In this document: positions 44,930-56,899 of the stretch, piece by piece
Layout of the letters: every line of letters starts with the position of its first letter
Position numbering within the stretch: the stretch's first letter is position 1
Assembly (NCBI RefSeq): GCF_043290135.1
Contig: NC_134701.1
Span: 63,619,502 to 63,683,501, forward strand
Length of the DNA stretch: 64,000 nucleotides
DNA from: Rhipicephalus microplus
Lineage: Eukaryota; Arthropoda; Arachnida; Ixodida; Ixodidae
Direction of reading: 5' to 3'
The notes under the pieces: model-generated
Database searches by the model: none
Told to the model about the DNA's origin: nothing
The model's input: the letters and a program-made list of their open reading frames with translations, nothing else
Program-made: the position numbers and the translations under genes

Positions 44930-47900
44930 CACAATTTGGCAATGGAACGCAAGTACCCTCTGTACACGGAGAGAAACGTTACAACAATTCATTGGCTCTA
45001 TGACCCAACGACCGGCCGTCATTCTGCTGCAGAAAACGCGTATCGACCGATTCGCTCTTCGTGGATACAGAGTCGAGGCCGTCTGTGAGAACAAAGCTCG
45101 AGGAATAGCCACCTGTGTGGCTAAGCCTTATGCTTACACGACACATGCAGTACGCCCAGGCCTCAAAATAGAGCATCAGATGATAGAGATCATCCCCAAC
45201 GCTCACATTAGGCAATCGGTATTTATCTTAACGTGTACAGTTCACCTTCACACAGCACAGAAACATTCACCACACTACTAACTAAAGCGACGCAGATAGC
45301 AGGCAACCATCCCCTCATCATCGCGGGGGACTTCAACGCCCCCTATGTAGAATGGGGTTACAATCGCACAACACAGAAAGGACGCCACTTACAAACACAC
45401 ATCACTCAACACAATCTCATGTTACTTAACGACCTCTCCACCCCCACACACATAGGTAACTCAGTGTCACGGGACTCATCTCCTGACCGGACCCTAGTAC
45501 GCAACGTTTCGAATCCCACATGGATTAATCTGCAAGCTAACCTCGGTAGCGATCACTTTATCTGTAGCACAACAGTCAATATAGGCAGCCTCGAGCCCAG
45601 AGACTTTAAAGTAGTAGACTGGAACTTCTTTAGGCAAATACGCAAACAAGACACCAACCATTACTCTTCACTCTCTGAACTCTTTGCGAGACTACAGCGG
45701 GACGTAAAACAAGCTACCAAAATATTTCTACAACACGCAACATAGACCGCATGGACAGCCACCTCGCACATCTCCTGGAGGCTCACAAAAGTCTTCAAGA
45801 AAGATTGAGAATGCATAAACTCAATCGTAGGCTACGAAAAAGAATTGCATTACTCAACCGACAAATCGAAGAGTATAGTCACACACTAGCACGCAGTCAG
45901 TGGACTGAGGTGTGTAATTCGCTTGACGCACGCATGAGAAAGGGTCTAAAATGGGACCTTCTCAGGCATCTGCTCGGCGACAAGCCCACCAAGTCAGAGC
46001 AACGACTAACTCTAGATAGACTGTTACACAAAGGGCGAGGACAGCAACTTACCGACGCGCCGATTTTAGATGCTACAGCAGCCCGGTATCTATGCACAGA
46101 ACCTACCTCACATGAACACTGTCCACCTTACGGGGGGGCCACAGACGACCCATTTGAGCAGGCTATAACTAGCGCTGAAATACGCGCGGTAATAGCAGAG
46201 CTTAATACTAAGTCAGCCCCGGGTCCTGACGGAGTCACCAACAAGCTACTCCGCAACCTGGCAGACCATGACATTGAATCACTAGCCACCCACATGAATG
46301 AGGTTTGGGAGCAAGGGAGCGTCCCGCCAGAATGGAGGGCCGCGACCGTCATACTCATTCTCAAGCCAAACAAACCCCAGGAACTCGACTCTCTACGACC
46401 CATCTCCCTCGCATCCTGTGTGGGTAAGGTCATGGAGCACGTCATTCTCCATCGAGTCACAAAATATTCAGAGCGAAAACACCTCTTCCCATTCAATCAA
46501 GTAGGGTTCAGGCCGACTATGGCCACGCAGGACGTACTCCTCATGCTGCAGGAGACGTTACTTAGAGTAAGGAGCAACGACCTCAGAGAAATCCTAGCTC
46601 TTGACTTAAAGAAAGCTTTTGGTACCATAAGCCACGCTCATATACTACACGATATTCAGGAGGCAGGCTTAGGCCGCCGTTTCTACGAATACGTCCGCTC
46701 TTTCCTAAGAGCCAGAATGGCCACACTTAAAGTTGGGGATCTCAAGTCACCCACCTACAACCTAGGCCCGCGCGGCACCCCGCAAGGGTCGGTGCTCTCA
46801 CCGTTTCTTTTCAATTTAGCGCTCAGGCAACTTTCGCAAAAGCTGAGACAAATCGAAGGCGTATAACACGCGCTCTACGCCGACAATATTACTATTTGGC
46901 GTACTGGAGCTAGCGATGGACAAATCGAAGCGAGCCTTCAGGAAGCAGTCACTGTAGTACAAGCATTTTTAAAGCCCACGGGCCTCAGACTGTCGGCATC
47001 TAAGCCCGAGTTGCTGCTTCTGCCACCACAGTACGGCCGCACCAAAGCCGAACCTACCATACACCTCTCCAAAATGGATGGCTCGGTTATCCCGATAGTG
47101 TCGTCGGTTCGAATTCTGGGCGTTACACTACAGGAGAATGGCAAAAACGACTTAACCATCACACATCTCACCAAAAAAGCTGAGGCAGGCATGCACCTCA
47201 CCCGACGCGTCGCTAATAGACACGCAGGACTCACAGAAGAAAGCTTACTACGCATCTTTCATGCGTTCTTAATGTGCCACGTTCACTACGTTGCCTGCGA
47301 TCACCCGTGGAGCAAAGGCGATGAAGCTAAAGTAGACAACCTCATCCTAAAATGCACAAAAGGAGTACTTGGTTTACCCATGTCCACAAGCACGCAGTGC
47401 CTGCTATCCCTTGGGGTACATAACACGTTCCAAAAAATCATCGAAGCACAAAGAATGTCCGAACTCATACGCCTGTCTTCGACAGCTGCGGGTCAGGAAC
47501 TCCTCTCACACATAGGTCTTCCTATCCCAACTTAAGTTAACGAACCAGAACCATTACCGCAACACCTTCAAGGCTAAAATCACAGTGCTACCCTTCCCCA
47601 AGAACATGCACCCGGTGCACAATCAGGCTCGAAGAAGGGCACGAGCTCAATTCTTACTAAAAGCGGCCAAGCTACACGCGACAGACGTGGTTTTCGTAGA
47701 CGCCGCTAAATACGTGGACAAACCCCACTTTGCAGCTGTGGCGGTCGCCCCAGACGGAAAAGCTCTTAATTCTCTTACCGTAAAAACACAGAAAGCCTGC
47801 GAGGCTGAACAAGTGGCCATTGCCCTTGCTCTAGCACTCCCTCAGCGCGACACAATATTTACCGACTCTAAACCTGCTTCACTGGCATACCGCCGTGGTA

Positions 47901-48511
47901 CACTTTGCCAGGCGGCATTAAGAGTTCTAGCATCTGTTCAGATAACTGTAGACAAGCATATCCACTGGTTCCCTGGTCATGAAGGGATCAACGTTCAGCC
48001 AGGGGTCCCCAACGGTAATGAGCTGGCCCATAACCTCGCGCGTGATCTTACGTGCCGCGGGGGGTCGCGGTCCGGCTCACTGGCCGGGGACACCAACACG
48101 CCCCGGGAGCCACTTCTATCATATCACGAAATTTGCTCGCACTATAAGTTATTTAGAAAGGAATTCCCCTCACCTCACTCAGCACTAAATAAAGAACAAC
48201 AATTAACGCTTCGACTGCTGCAAACGCACAGTTACCCCAGCCCCTATATCTGCAGCAAATACCTACCAGATATAAGGCCAGAATGCCCCAAACGCCAAAA
48301 TTCTAGGTGCGATTTAAGTCACATGCTTTGGCAGTGTCCCGTGTTAAACGCTAGCTTCGGGTCCCCGGCCACCGAGGATGGCTGGTTCAACCACCTCAGG
48401 AGCCCCGACAGGGCTCTTCAACACCAGGCCATCCAGAAGGCCCAAAAGGTGGCTGGCGAGCTCCGACTCCCAGTCCCCACATGGGCGGAGCCACCGGGCT
48501 GGCCTCCGTAA
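44930..48511 (+). pseudogene. ORF2 (EN-RT-RNase H-Zn tail) of LINE H
   Basis: The endonuclease begins IWQWNASTLCTRRETL (about 44930). The usual ALQET reads LLQKT (Glu to Lys, about 45030). A frameshift near 45230 precedes LIIAGDFNAPYVEWGY and LGSDHFIC. A TAG lies at 45743-45745. RT: NTKSAPGPDGVTNKLL, LRPISLASCVGKVMEH, motif A ALDLKKAFGTISH and GTPQGSVLSPFLFN. A TAA (46864-46866) is followed by YADN at 46876-46887, with the second catalytic Asp lost. RNase H (47585 onward) has VDAAKY, EAEQVAIAL, TDSKPA and GNELAHNLAR (final Asp to His). The tail is LSHMLWQCPVL and VPTWAEPPG, stop at 48509. Clearly inactive. Confidence 0.88.
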
Positions 48512-48588
48512 GGGGTGCCCAGTCCCCTTCAGGACCTTTATTAAAGTTAATTCTCTCTCTCGCGTCGACTAGATGACTATAACCTATC

Positions 48589-49570
48589 CACATTTCGCGC
48601 CGGTTGCCGCCGGACCGCGCTGACGTACTCTGGTCGCTCTCGTTGCAGCTGGCGTCTGACAGTGCTCGAGTTTCGCAAGCGTAACGTCACTGCGCCCAGC
48701 GTGCGCACACGTCAACGTTGCGTCAGAGTATATTGAACCTTTTACGATTCGTTCGTTGCCGTTTCACTGTCTTCACACATACCGAATTGGATATTACCGG
48801 AGGCGAATAGACTAGGAAGGTGCGTTATCATGGCACAAACGTGATAATCATAAGATGCGTGCCATGTAAGAACATGACTATACGCCGCGCTCATGATCCG
48901 CTCGCCGCCGTTTCGCTTGCTCCACATATACCTAATATGGTATTGGATGACTCGAAGGGACGACGAAGGTAAATGACACGTCCAAATTTGATAATGATCA
49001 CTTGGAAGTCATGTACGGCATAATTTACCTCCACCTCGTAACGTTGTTGATTTGATGTATATGTGGGGTGTAACGTCCCAGAACCACTATATGATTATGA
49101 CAGACGCCGTTGTGGAGAGCTAAGAAAATTTTGACCACCTGGGGCTATTTTACGTGCACTCAAATTGGAGCACACGGGCCAACAGCGTTTTCGCCTCCAT
49201 CAAAAATGCAGCTGCTGCAGCCGGGCTTCGCTCACGCGTCCGGTGGGCCGACAGCCAAGTACCTGCCGGACGCGCGAGCGAAGCCCGGCTGCAGCAGCTG
49301 CATTTTCGATGGAGGCGAAAATACTGTGCTCAATTTTGAGTGCACGTAAAATAGCCCCAGGAGGTCAAAATTTCCGGAGCCCTCCACAACGGTGTCTGTC
49401 ATAATCATATAGTGGTTCTGGGACGTTATACCCCACATATCAAATTAGCCGAGTACCTTAGGCACTAGACAACCGTTGTGGGGCCCTCGTAACGTTGTGC
49501 TGATTTTAAAGTGGCATATCAACCTTCCTTAATCGTGCTTTGCATATCATCGATTCCCACTGTATGCGGG
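48589..49570. repeat. Right arm of palindromic element, distal part
   Basis: Resumes after H with CGCCGGTTGCCGCCGGACCG (CpG module, inverted), two ~147-bp units (about 48750-48960) and the inverted head module ending ATCGATTCCCACTGTATGCG at about 49568. It is interrupted by the foldback SINE at 49048-49484. It mirrors 40800-41900 and 38912-39700. Confidence 0.75.
49048..49484 (-). mobile_element. Foldback SINE (family B, inverted duplicate) with 14-bp TSD
   Basis: Two family B bodies face each other (about 49062-49230 and 49265-49442), forming a long hairpin centred near 49247. A single tRNA-type A-box head (minus sense GTCTAGTGCCTAAGGTACTC) lies at 49446-49483. The whole is bracketed by CCTCGTAACGTTGT at 49034-49047 and 49485-49498. 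The arms share non-consensus variants (CAGAACCACTATATGATTAT, GGGGCTATTTTACGTGCACT), so both derive from one template. A single TSD pair shows that it integrated as one unit. Confidence 0.85.
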
Positions 49571-52093
49571 AGTTGCGTTTTTTTTCTAATTTCGCGCGAC
49601 GTGATTACGGACACCGGTGGTGGCGGAACACTACGGCGCTACGTGACACCCGAGTTTATATCTCATAACAGCTTTGGCTGCAAAAGAAATGATCACCTGC
49701 TGGTGATTGCTCCTCAAGTCCAGGCACATTCGGCATGCAGCAACGAACATCAACCGCTGCACTTGGGCATTGCTCTCCCTCTATTGCCAGTGTTTGCGAC
49801 GGGTATAGCGTCGATCCTCTCACGCAAGGTGAACAAGCGTGTATAAGCGCCGCACATCTTTGGCTTTATCACCCTTGAGAAAAAAGCCGGTCTGGCTTCG
49901 AAATATCGGATTGTTGAATGCAATGTATGTTAGGAGTTTTCTAGTTGCCCCATGGTGTAATCCTTGTTCTTGTTTAAATCTGGCTTGCCTCTATTTAAGG
50001 TTAAATATTAAAATGTAGAATTTCACGTCTCCAAAGCACGCTATGATTATGAGGACTCTGGAAATTTCGACCATCGGGTGTTTACGTGCGCTGATATCAT
50101 TCTATAAAGAGCCAGGAAATTTCAACAAACATTTTTTAACTCGAGCAATTCTGAAACGATTAGGATTACCAGAAGCATGTCGTCGCTAGCTTCGCAGTTC
50201 AAGGCGTGCAAATGTTTCATGTGTATAGTGCAAAGAAGGTCCAGGGCCGAAGCCGAAAATTTTCCTTGAGGAGGTAGGTGGAGGAATACATGATGACCTA
50301 CTTCGTTTCAGCAAAACACCCTCTTCGATGCGCATTTCCGGGGGCGCGCCCATAGCTACCAGGCTGGGAAGGTCCCTCTGAAAATAGATATCTGGAAGAA
50401 AAGTATCACATGCGGGGACTTTTGCAAGTACACTGTTGACGCAGCGTGCCCGACCGCATCATCGCTGCTATCGGCGCTATCGCTGTGCGTTATTTTTTCG
50501 CCCGCAACATTGGGCAGCGGGTGGTTTAGCAAACTTCTTTTTCGAGGGCTGAGAAATCACGTGGCGAAGACTTACTAACCAAGCCTAAAAGCCGGACTAA
50601 CTATTCCTAAATAGTTCATGCTTGATTTACTGCGCTGTTGTTTTATAAAATTAATTACCCAATTATTTGTTATGACATTATTTTTTGCAATATATTGCGT
50701 GGATAGTGGCATATTCTTAACAAAGAAATGAAGGTTAAAATTATAATTATAAGTTCACAGTTCAGCACTCAGTCATCTAATCTCTAATCATTCTGCTTCG
50801 TGGGTGTGATCCTCTCGTGTTTTTGTGTAGAGGGTAGCAATGATATGTTCCAATATTTCATTATTCAAGATAACAAGTTATAAATATATATTAGTTAGTA
50901 CAATAGCCCAACATCATTAACAATTAAATCTAAGAAAACGTTTCACCTCACCTCCCCTTTTTCCTCGGAATTTACCTGCATCGGGTATGAGTCGCCATTA
51001 AAAGGTAAACACATAGAAGAAGCAAAGGAAGAAAAAGGATCTACATTGAGCATCATGGCTTGTGAGTATTAATCCTATCGTTAGTTCATGTAAGGTAATG
51101 AAATTCCCGAGTCGCTATAAAAATCACGCATTTCATAGCTTTATCATCATCGCACAAATTTTTAGGTACATTAAAGCATACCCTGTGCATAAGATGCTAA
51201 CCCCGTGTTTGGGGAATGCATTGGCCGTTCGTTGACTCATTACAAGCCACTGTAGAGCTCTAAAGAGGTGTCAAAAGTGTCCGCTGATATGCCGTGTTGT
51301 ACACGTTCCTACAAACTTGTTAGTCGTCCATTGCCAATTGAGAAACAAGTTGGCGGTACAAGTTCCTTACATTTGAGAGGAGCGCGTTCTAATTGGCATT
51401 CTAACATTGGATTGTGGCGTTACCTCAAGGCTTCGATTCATTTTGTAAACTTGAGATGGATAATCCTGATTGAAAAGTGGGCAGCTACCAAAACTAACGA
51501 AGTTACGTATTATACAAATTTGAGCAGCAGTAGCAGATGTATGGTATTAAAACCAATCCAACTACTGCATCTAGACGATTTTCATAGAGAGCAACGCAGG
51601 TGCTCTAAATAACTAACTACAACTTTGCGGCTTGTTTATTACAAGGACAAAACATGTCACACTTACGACGTCGCTTTTCAAATGCGCAGGCAGAATAAGA
51701 CGATGAAATAGAAAGTTTCCTGTGTACATGCATATAACAAAGTTGCTTGCGCGAAAACGAGCATTGAAAGGAGCAATCTGAAGTGTTAAATGAGCACAAA
51801 TGCAATATGGCAGTACGAATTGAAAGTAATGTCCAGAATATATATTCTCAACTTTGTAAGGTTCCTCGTTTAAGCCCAGCTAAAGCTATCTTTGCATATT
51901 GTAATCGTACTGAATTGCCATTTTTTTTCATTAGCACTTTGTTGTCAGTTAGAAAACCCGTGCGTGTCAAATACGAGATTTACTTTGCTATCTCAGCGAT
52001 TTAAAAACTTCGAAGAAAGACGCGCGCAGGTGCCTTGGCTTCTTTACTTCGGGATACATAGCATGCAGAACCACTTTAATTACTTCCCCTCTC
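49571..52093. other. No gene; degraded SINE fragments
   Basis: About 49585-49692 looks like a tRNA-SINE body fragment (GACGTGATTACGGACACCGG, ATCTCATAACAGCTTTGGCT). About 50000-50095 is a very degraded minus-strand family B tail (CACGCTATGATTATGAGGAC). A 114-codon + frame at 51268-51612 has no recognisable family. The remainder is AT-rich with nothing supportable. Confidence 0.35.
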
Positions 52094-52247
52094 CACACAC
52101 ACACACACACACACACACACGCGCGCGCGCACACGCACACACGCGCACACACGCACACACACACACACACACACACGCACGCACGCGCACGCACACGCAC
52201 GCACGCGCACGCACGCGCACGCACGCGCACGCACGCACGCAGACACA

Positions 52248-52278
<31 letters not shown>

Positions 52279-52280
52279 GC
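52094..52280. repeat. Compound (CA)n / (CGCA)n / (GC)n microsatellite
   Basis: 187 bp of alternating purine-pyrimidine sequence with CA, CGCA and terminal GCGC blocks. Such sequence can adopt Z-DNA. Cys-Val and Thr-His frames through it are not genes. Confidence 0.97.
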
Positions 52281-52548
52281 AAACTAACACACACAAAGAA
52301 GGCAAGAGCCCGCCATAGAATCCCCCGGATGGTAAAGCTTTAAGCGTGTGAGTGTATGCGATTCGCAAGGGAGGTCATGTGGTGTTATAAGTCCGCCCCT
52401 ACATTCAAAGCACACGCGCTTACGCTTGATTCCGCAAAGCGAGATCACGTGCTGGCAGATTCAGGGAATGGTGCTTCAATGACCTACTCGTTTCTTGTGA
52501 TTTCTTGCGAGATCGTGTTACTTACCGGCTCAGCCAATATCTTTTCAG
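52281..52548. other. No feature seen
   Basis: Short unassigned spacer. Confidence 0.3.
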
Positions 52549-52700
52549 TGAGGGCGAAAATGTTGTAGGCTCGTGTGCTCAGCATTGGATGCACGATGAA
52601 AAACCCCAGCTTGTCGAAATTTCCTGAGTCCTCCAATACGGCATCTCTCATAATCAAATGGTGGTTTTAAGACGTTCAACCCCACATATCAATCAATCAA
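52549..52700 (+). mobile_element. SINE family B, 5'-truncated, degenerate
   Basis: Body landmarks AAAATGTTGTAGGCTCGTGT, TCTCATAATCAAATGGTGGT and the tail CCCACATATCAATCAATCAA, on the + strand, without the tRNA head. TSD not resolved. Confidence 0.75.
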
Positions 52701-55560
52701 TATCTTATCAGCAAACACCTAGCGTCGCGTAATTGGCCACTCGTGCAGCCCGATTGACGCTAAGTTATCAGTCTCCGTTATATAAGTCACCCTCTTATGC
52801 ACCTGCAGATGCCTCCGCTTACTTTAACAAACTCAAGTGTGTAGTAAAGGGCCACTCACCAGGCGCCATACCAAATTTAGTTAGACAGTGGGAGTTGTTG
52901 GGTGTCCGATGAGGAACATTTGGCCACATTTTTTTTAATCGGTTCATCACGAGCGGAGGAGGAAATCACTTTATTGAAGAAAAAAAGCGGCATGATGTGT
53001 AAGAAATGTCTTCTTCCCCTAAGTGGCAGCCGTGAGTCCTTGAGCTCCGGCGGCATCCCCGGCTTGCCGAAGGACGTCGAGTTGCACTCCTGGGTCTGCG
53101 CTTAGCAGTGCGGGCTCCCACTGCTCTTCATTGCTGTATTTTTTTATACTGGCTGTCACTGAGGGTCAAGCCCACACTATATGATTGAGATACGCCCTTT
53201 GATTGCAGAACTTATTCAAATCTGAGTATATCTCTGGGTAGATGTAGTAAAAGTTACCGGGTTGAGGAACGTGTTGGTTTGTAAGAGGCGCCATGCCATC
53301 ACCTGCAGCTTGTTGAGCGAGGTATGTGCCGGGGGGAATCGGACCCTTCCTAGCCTGTAGTGTTTTGTGATCTCTTCATAACTAACGTGGTCCCTCTCCG
53401 CCCCTGGACTTCGCGCTGCGCCTGTTCGGCCGGCCAGTTCTCGAGCCAGGTCGTGCGCGATTTCATTTCCGGGGAGAGAGGAGTGAGCAGGTTCCCATAC
53501 AATATGAACTACCCGCTCGTCGTAAAAGTTTGCCAGAATTCTTAGTGCCTTTGGTGAGATACTTCCCTTGGCATAATTTTTAACAGCGATTTTGTAGTTG
53601 CTGATTACGACTTCGGCTTTTGTAGAGGCCATTCCTAGTGCTATAGCCGCCTCTTCCGCCACTTCTGGCCTATCTGTACGTACACTGCCACTGACGTCGG
53701 AATCCCTTTGAATATTTGTAGCTACGGTTACCATGCTTCGGCCATTCTCATATTCTGCTGCATCTACATAGACCACGTCCCGGGCGTTGCCGAACTTTTT
53801 ATGTAGGCTTTTCGCCCTTTCTATCCTTCTAGCGCGGTGATGCTCAGGACGCATATTTCTAGGTAATGGAGGCACCACGATATGCCCCCTTTCCTCCCGC
53901 GGAATGCCCTTTTTTCCCCATGTTGCACGTTGTACGTGACACCAATTGTGTCCAAAATATGCCGGGCCGTAGGGCTCTGGGTTAACCGATCATACTGTGC
54001 TATCGTGTGGGCCTCTATTAGCTGTGCGAGTGTGTTGTGTAGCCCTAGAGCCAAGAACTTGTCATTCGACGTATTTAACGGTAGGCCTATTTCTTGTTTA
54101 CATGCTTTCCTAATGATGAAATCTATTTTGCTCTGTTCGGCTGCGTGTAGTTTAAGATATTGGGCAGCGTACACGAAGCGGCTGACTACAAAAGCCTGGA
54201 CTAAACGAACTAAGTTGTGTTCCTTCATACCATAGTTTTTGTTGCCTCTTCGTTTGATCAGCCTGCTTGTTTTGTGGACGCTGTTCTCTAATAGCCTAAA
54301 TGTTTCTCCATTGTGCCCATTTTCAGATATACGGAAACCGAGAACTCGTAGGTTCGCTACCGTGGGTATTTTACTTCGCCCTGCAAAAATCGTGATCTCT
54401 GGCCTTTCCTGTATGCTTTTGCGTCCCCTACATGTGAGCCTATAAATGAGCAATTTCAACTTTTTGGGAGAACATTTTAGCCCCTTCTACATATCTCTCT
54501 ACAGTGTCAACAGCTTCTTGTAATATGTTTTTAATGTCACCGTCACTCCCACCCGTCACCTAGACGGTGATGTCGTCTGCGTATATGCTATGTCTGAGGC
54601 CCTCAATTTGGTCAAGTTTTGCGAGTATAGGCCAATAATCACCACATTAAATAACAGGGGATACAGCACCGAACCCTGTATCGTCCCGCTACTGCCCAAT
54701 TCAATCTCTTCAGACCTTGCCTCTCCGACCGCAATTCTTGCAGTGCGGTCGGATAGGAAGTCTCTCACATATGCGTAGGTGCGCTCTCCTATCCCCAGTC
54801 CCTGAATATTCTCTAATATGTCTCTGTGTGTGATGGTATCAAAGGCCTTAGTGAGATCAAGGTCAAGGATAGCCTTAGAGTCTAAAGATGTGGTCCCCAC
54901 GTCGAGTATTTGATGCTTAATCTGTAACATGATGTCTTGCGTTTATAGTTTAGGTCTGAAACCGATCATGGCATGTGGGAAGAGTTCATTCTCCTCCATG
55001 TAGATAGTGAGACGCGTAAGAATGACGTGCTCCATGAGTTTGCCTATACATGAAGTCAGTGAAATTGGTCTAAGGTTATCCAACCGTGCTTTCTTTCCCG
55101 GCTTCGGAATCATATTGACCTGAGCAGTCTTTCATTGACGTGGGATAGTCCCACTCTTCCAACGCTTATTCGTGTACTCACTGAGCGCCTTAATGAATTC
55201 GTCGTTCAAGTTTCTGAGTGTCTTATTAGTGATTTTATCAGGTCCCGTGCAGACCTCGGGTTTAGTCGAGCGAGCAAGAATCTAACCTCGGTCTCCGTGA
55301 TATCAGCATCGAGTATCTTGCCCCTTGTAACCGGAAAGTGGTTCTTTTGTTGCTTCTGCGAAGTACTTTTTTCGTAGCTTTCGTAGCTCGTGGAAGAGCT
55401 CCTCCTCTGTTCCTGCATAGTTACGTATTACGTGTTGCAGCTTATGCCTCTGTGCAGTCTTTGTACTTTGCGGGTCTAGGAGATTTAGAAGAATGTTCCA
55501 AGTTTTTGACATCTTCATTTCTCTATCCATCAACTTACGCGTGGCTTCCCACTGTTGTTG

Positions 55561-55803
55561 ATTGATGATTAATATGTGGAGGTTAACGTCCCAAAACCAC
55601 CATATGATTATGAGAGACGCCGTAGTGGAGGGCTCCAGAAATTTTGACCACCTGGGGTTCATTAACGTGTACCCAAATCTGAGCACACGGGCCTACAACA
55701 TTTCCGCCTCCATCGGAAATGCAGCCACCGCAGCCGGGATTCAAACCCGCGACCTGCGGGGCAGCAGCCGAGTACATTAGCCACTAGACCAACACGGCGG
55801 GGC
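55561..55803 (-). mobile_element. Full-length SINE, family B, 14-bp TSD, inside LINE J
   Basis: Complete minus-strand SINE with tRNA-like head (minus sense CTAGTGGCTAATGTACTCGG near 55785, B box GGGTTTGAATCCC near 55745) and ATCAATCATC-type tail. It is flanked by TCCCACTGTTGTTG at 55547-55560 and 55804-55817. Excision restores J, so it arrived after J. Confidence 0.95.
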
Positions 55804-56561
55804 TCCCACTGTTGTTGGGTCAGCCGATTCGCATGGAGCTCTATCTCCTTGTCTAACGCAGCCACTTTGTTTCTTAAATTACGATTGTATTTTTGTCTTT
55901 TCCAGCGCTATTGAATGCTAGTTCTTGCCTCCCTCCCACAGATGCAACAGTTTGCTGTCCATTTTCACCATTCCCGCTTCTTCAGGAACAATTTTAGTGG
56001 CTTTCTTGACACTCTGTTGGAGCTTCTCTACACATTTTTTTATATCTACTATGGTATCATTCAAATTCTCTTCTCGAATATTGCTGAAATAGTCTCATTC
56101 TCTAAGTGCCAGTTTTCTGCCTTGCTTTTTTGAGGGCCTGCATGCACCGTTCTAACTACAATATAATAATCGTTGCCTAAATTCTGCTGCAAGTTTACCC
56201 ATCGCGAGTCTGCTACGTTCTTCGTAAAAGTTAGGTGCTGTGTTGTGTCATTACTAACGCTGTTGCCTATTCTTGTGGGCTCCTGAGGATTCGTTATCAG
56301 CGTAAGGCCCTCGTGTTGAGCGTCTGCCCATAAGTTGCATCCCTTTATATTCTCGACAGTGTATCTCCAAGCAGTGTGCGGTGCGTTAAAGTCTCCGACT
56401 ATGACGAGAGCCTGTCTCTCCGCTATGCTCAAGGCTTTGTAGAAAAGTGTAACAAACTTGAGCTTCTGCCAGGGTGGGCTCTAAATGTTAAGCACGAAGA
56501 GGCTTCCCCCTTTCTTACGGGAGGGTAATACTTCTATTAGGATGTGGTCTATGCTGTCCAC

Positions 56562-56753
56562 TTCAGTATCATGCTCTACAGCCGCGAAGTTTCCGTGCAC
56601 CACAGTTGTGACAGTCGCCTTCTCACTAGAAGTCTATATGACTTGTACCCCGATAATTTCAGTATCATGCTCTACAGCCGCGAAGTTTCCGTGCACCACA
56701 GTTGTGACAGTCGCCTTCTCACTAGAAGTCTATATGACTTGTACCCCGATAAC
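56562..56753 (-). repeat. 96-bp tandem duplication in LINE J endonuclease
   Basis: Two copies of a 96-bp (32-codon) unit, 56562-56657 and 56658-56753, essentially identical. They duplicate the segment after the catalytic Glu region (ATVTTVVHGNFAAVEHDTE in minus sense). It keeps the frame but inserts an extra segment into the nuclease fold. Confidence 0.92.
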
Positions 56754-56899
56754 TTTGCCGTCCCCCCGGTCTCCTGCAGGGCGATGACATCAGGCGCCTC
56801 CCTGTTTATCACGAATTGCTGCAGGTTCTCTCGTTTCCTACGGTACCCGCGGCAATTCCACTGCCAATTAATGTAATGGTTACGTTGCGCCATGTTTTT

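Larger units (their letters stand above)
43156..48588 (+). mobile_element. Full-length I-group LINE H with 11-bp TSD
   Basis: A 5,433-bp + strand element between CACATTTCGCG at 43145-43155 and 48589-48599. It has a 5' UTR (43156-about 43450), ORF1 and ORF2 with endonuclease, RT, RNase H and Cys/His tail. The 3' end is TTATTAAAGTTAATTCTCTC plus a short tail. It sits in the right arm of the palindromic element. Related in architecture to J and K. Confidence 0.92.
53040..56893 (-). pseudogene. ORF2 (EN-RT-RNase H-Zn tail) of LINE J
   Basis: The start ATG at 56893 gives MAQRNHYINWQWNCRGYRRK, with catalytic Glu in VIALQETGG (about 56780). A 96-bp in-frame tandem duplication follows (56562-56753). 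GDFNAPHTAWRY is near 56380 and LGNDYYIV (normally SDH) near 56170. The SINE at 55561-55803 interrupts the linker. RT: motif A LDLDLTKAFDTITH (about 54840), then SSGTIQGSVLYPLLFN. YADD is intact at 54583-54572 but a TAG follows at 54562-54560. RNase H (53878 on): VDAAEYENG, EEAAIALGM, ISNYKIAVK (TDS changed to SNY) and GNEIAHDLAREL. The Cys/His tail is degraded. Inactive. Confidence 0.88.

Noticed and set aside
51268..51612. 114-codon + strand open frame as a gene
   Set aside because: No recognisable motif, splice signals or UTR signals; length is not exceptional in 64 kb.
52076..52368. Cys/Val and Thr/His-rich open frames
   Set aside because: They arise only from the CA/CG microsatellite.
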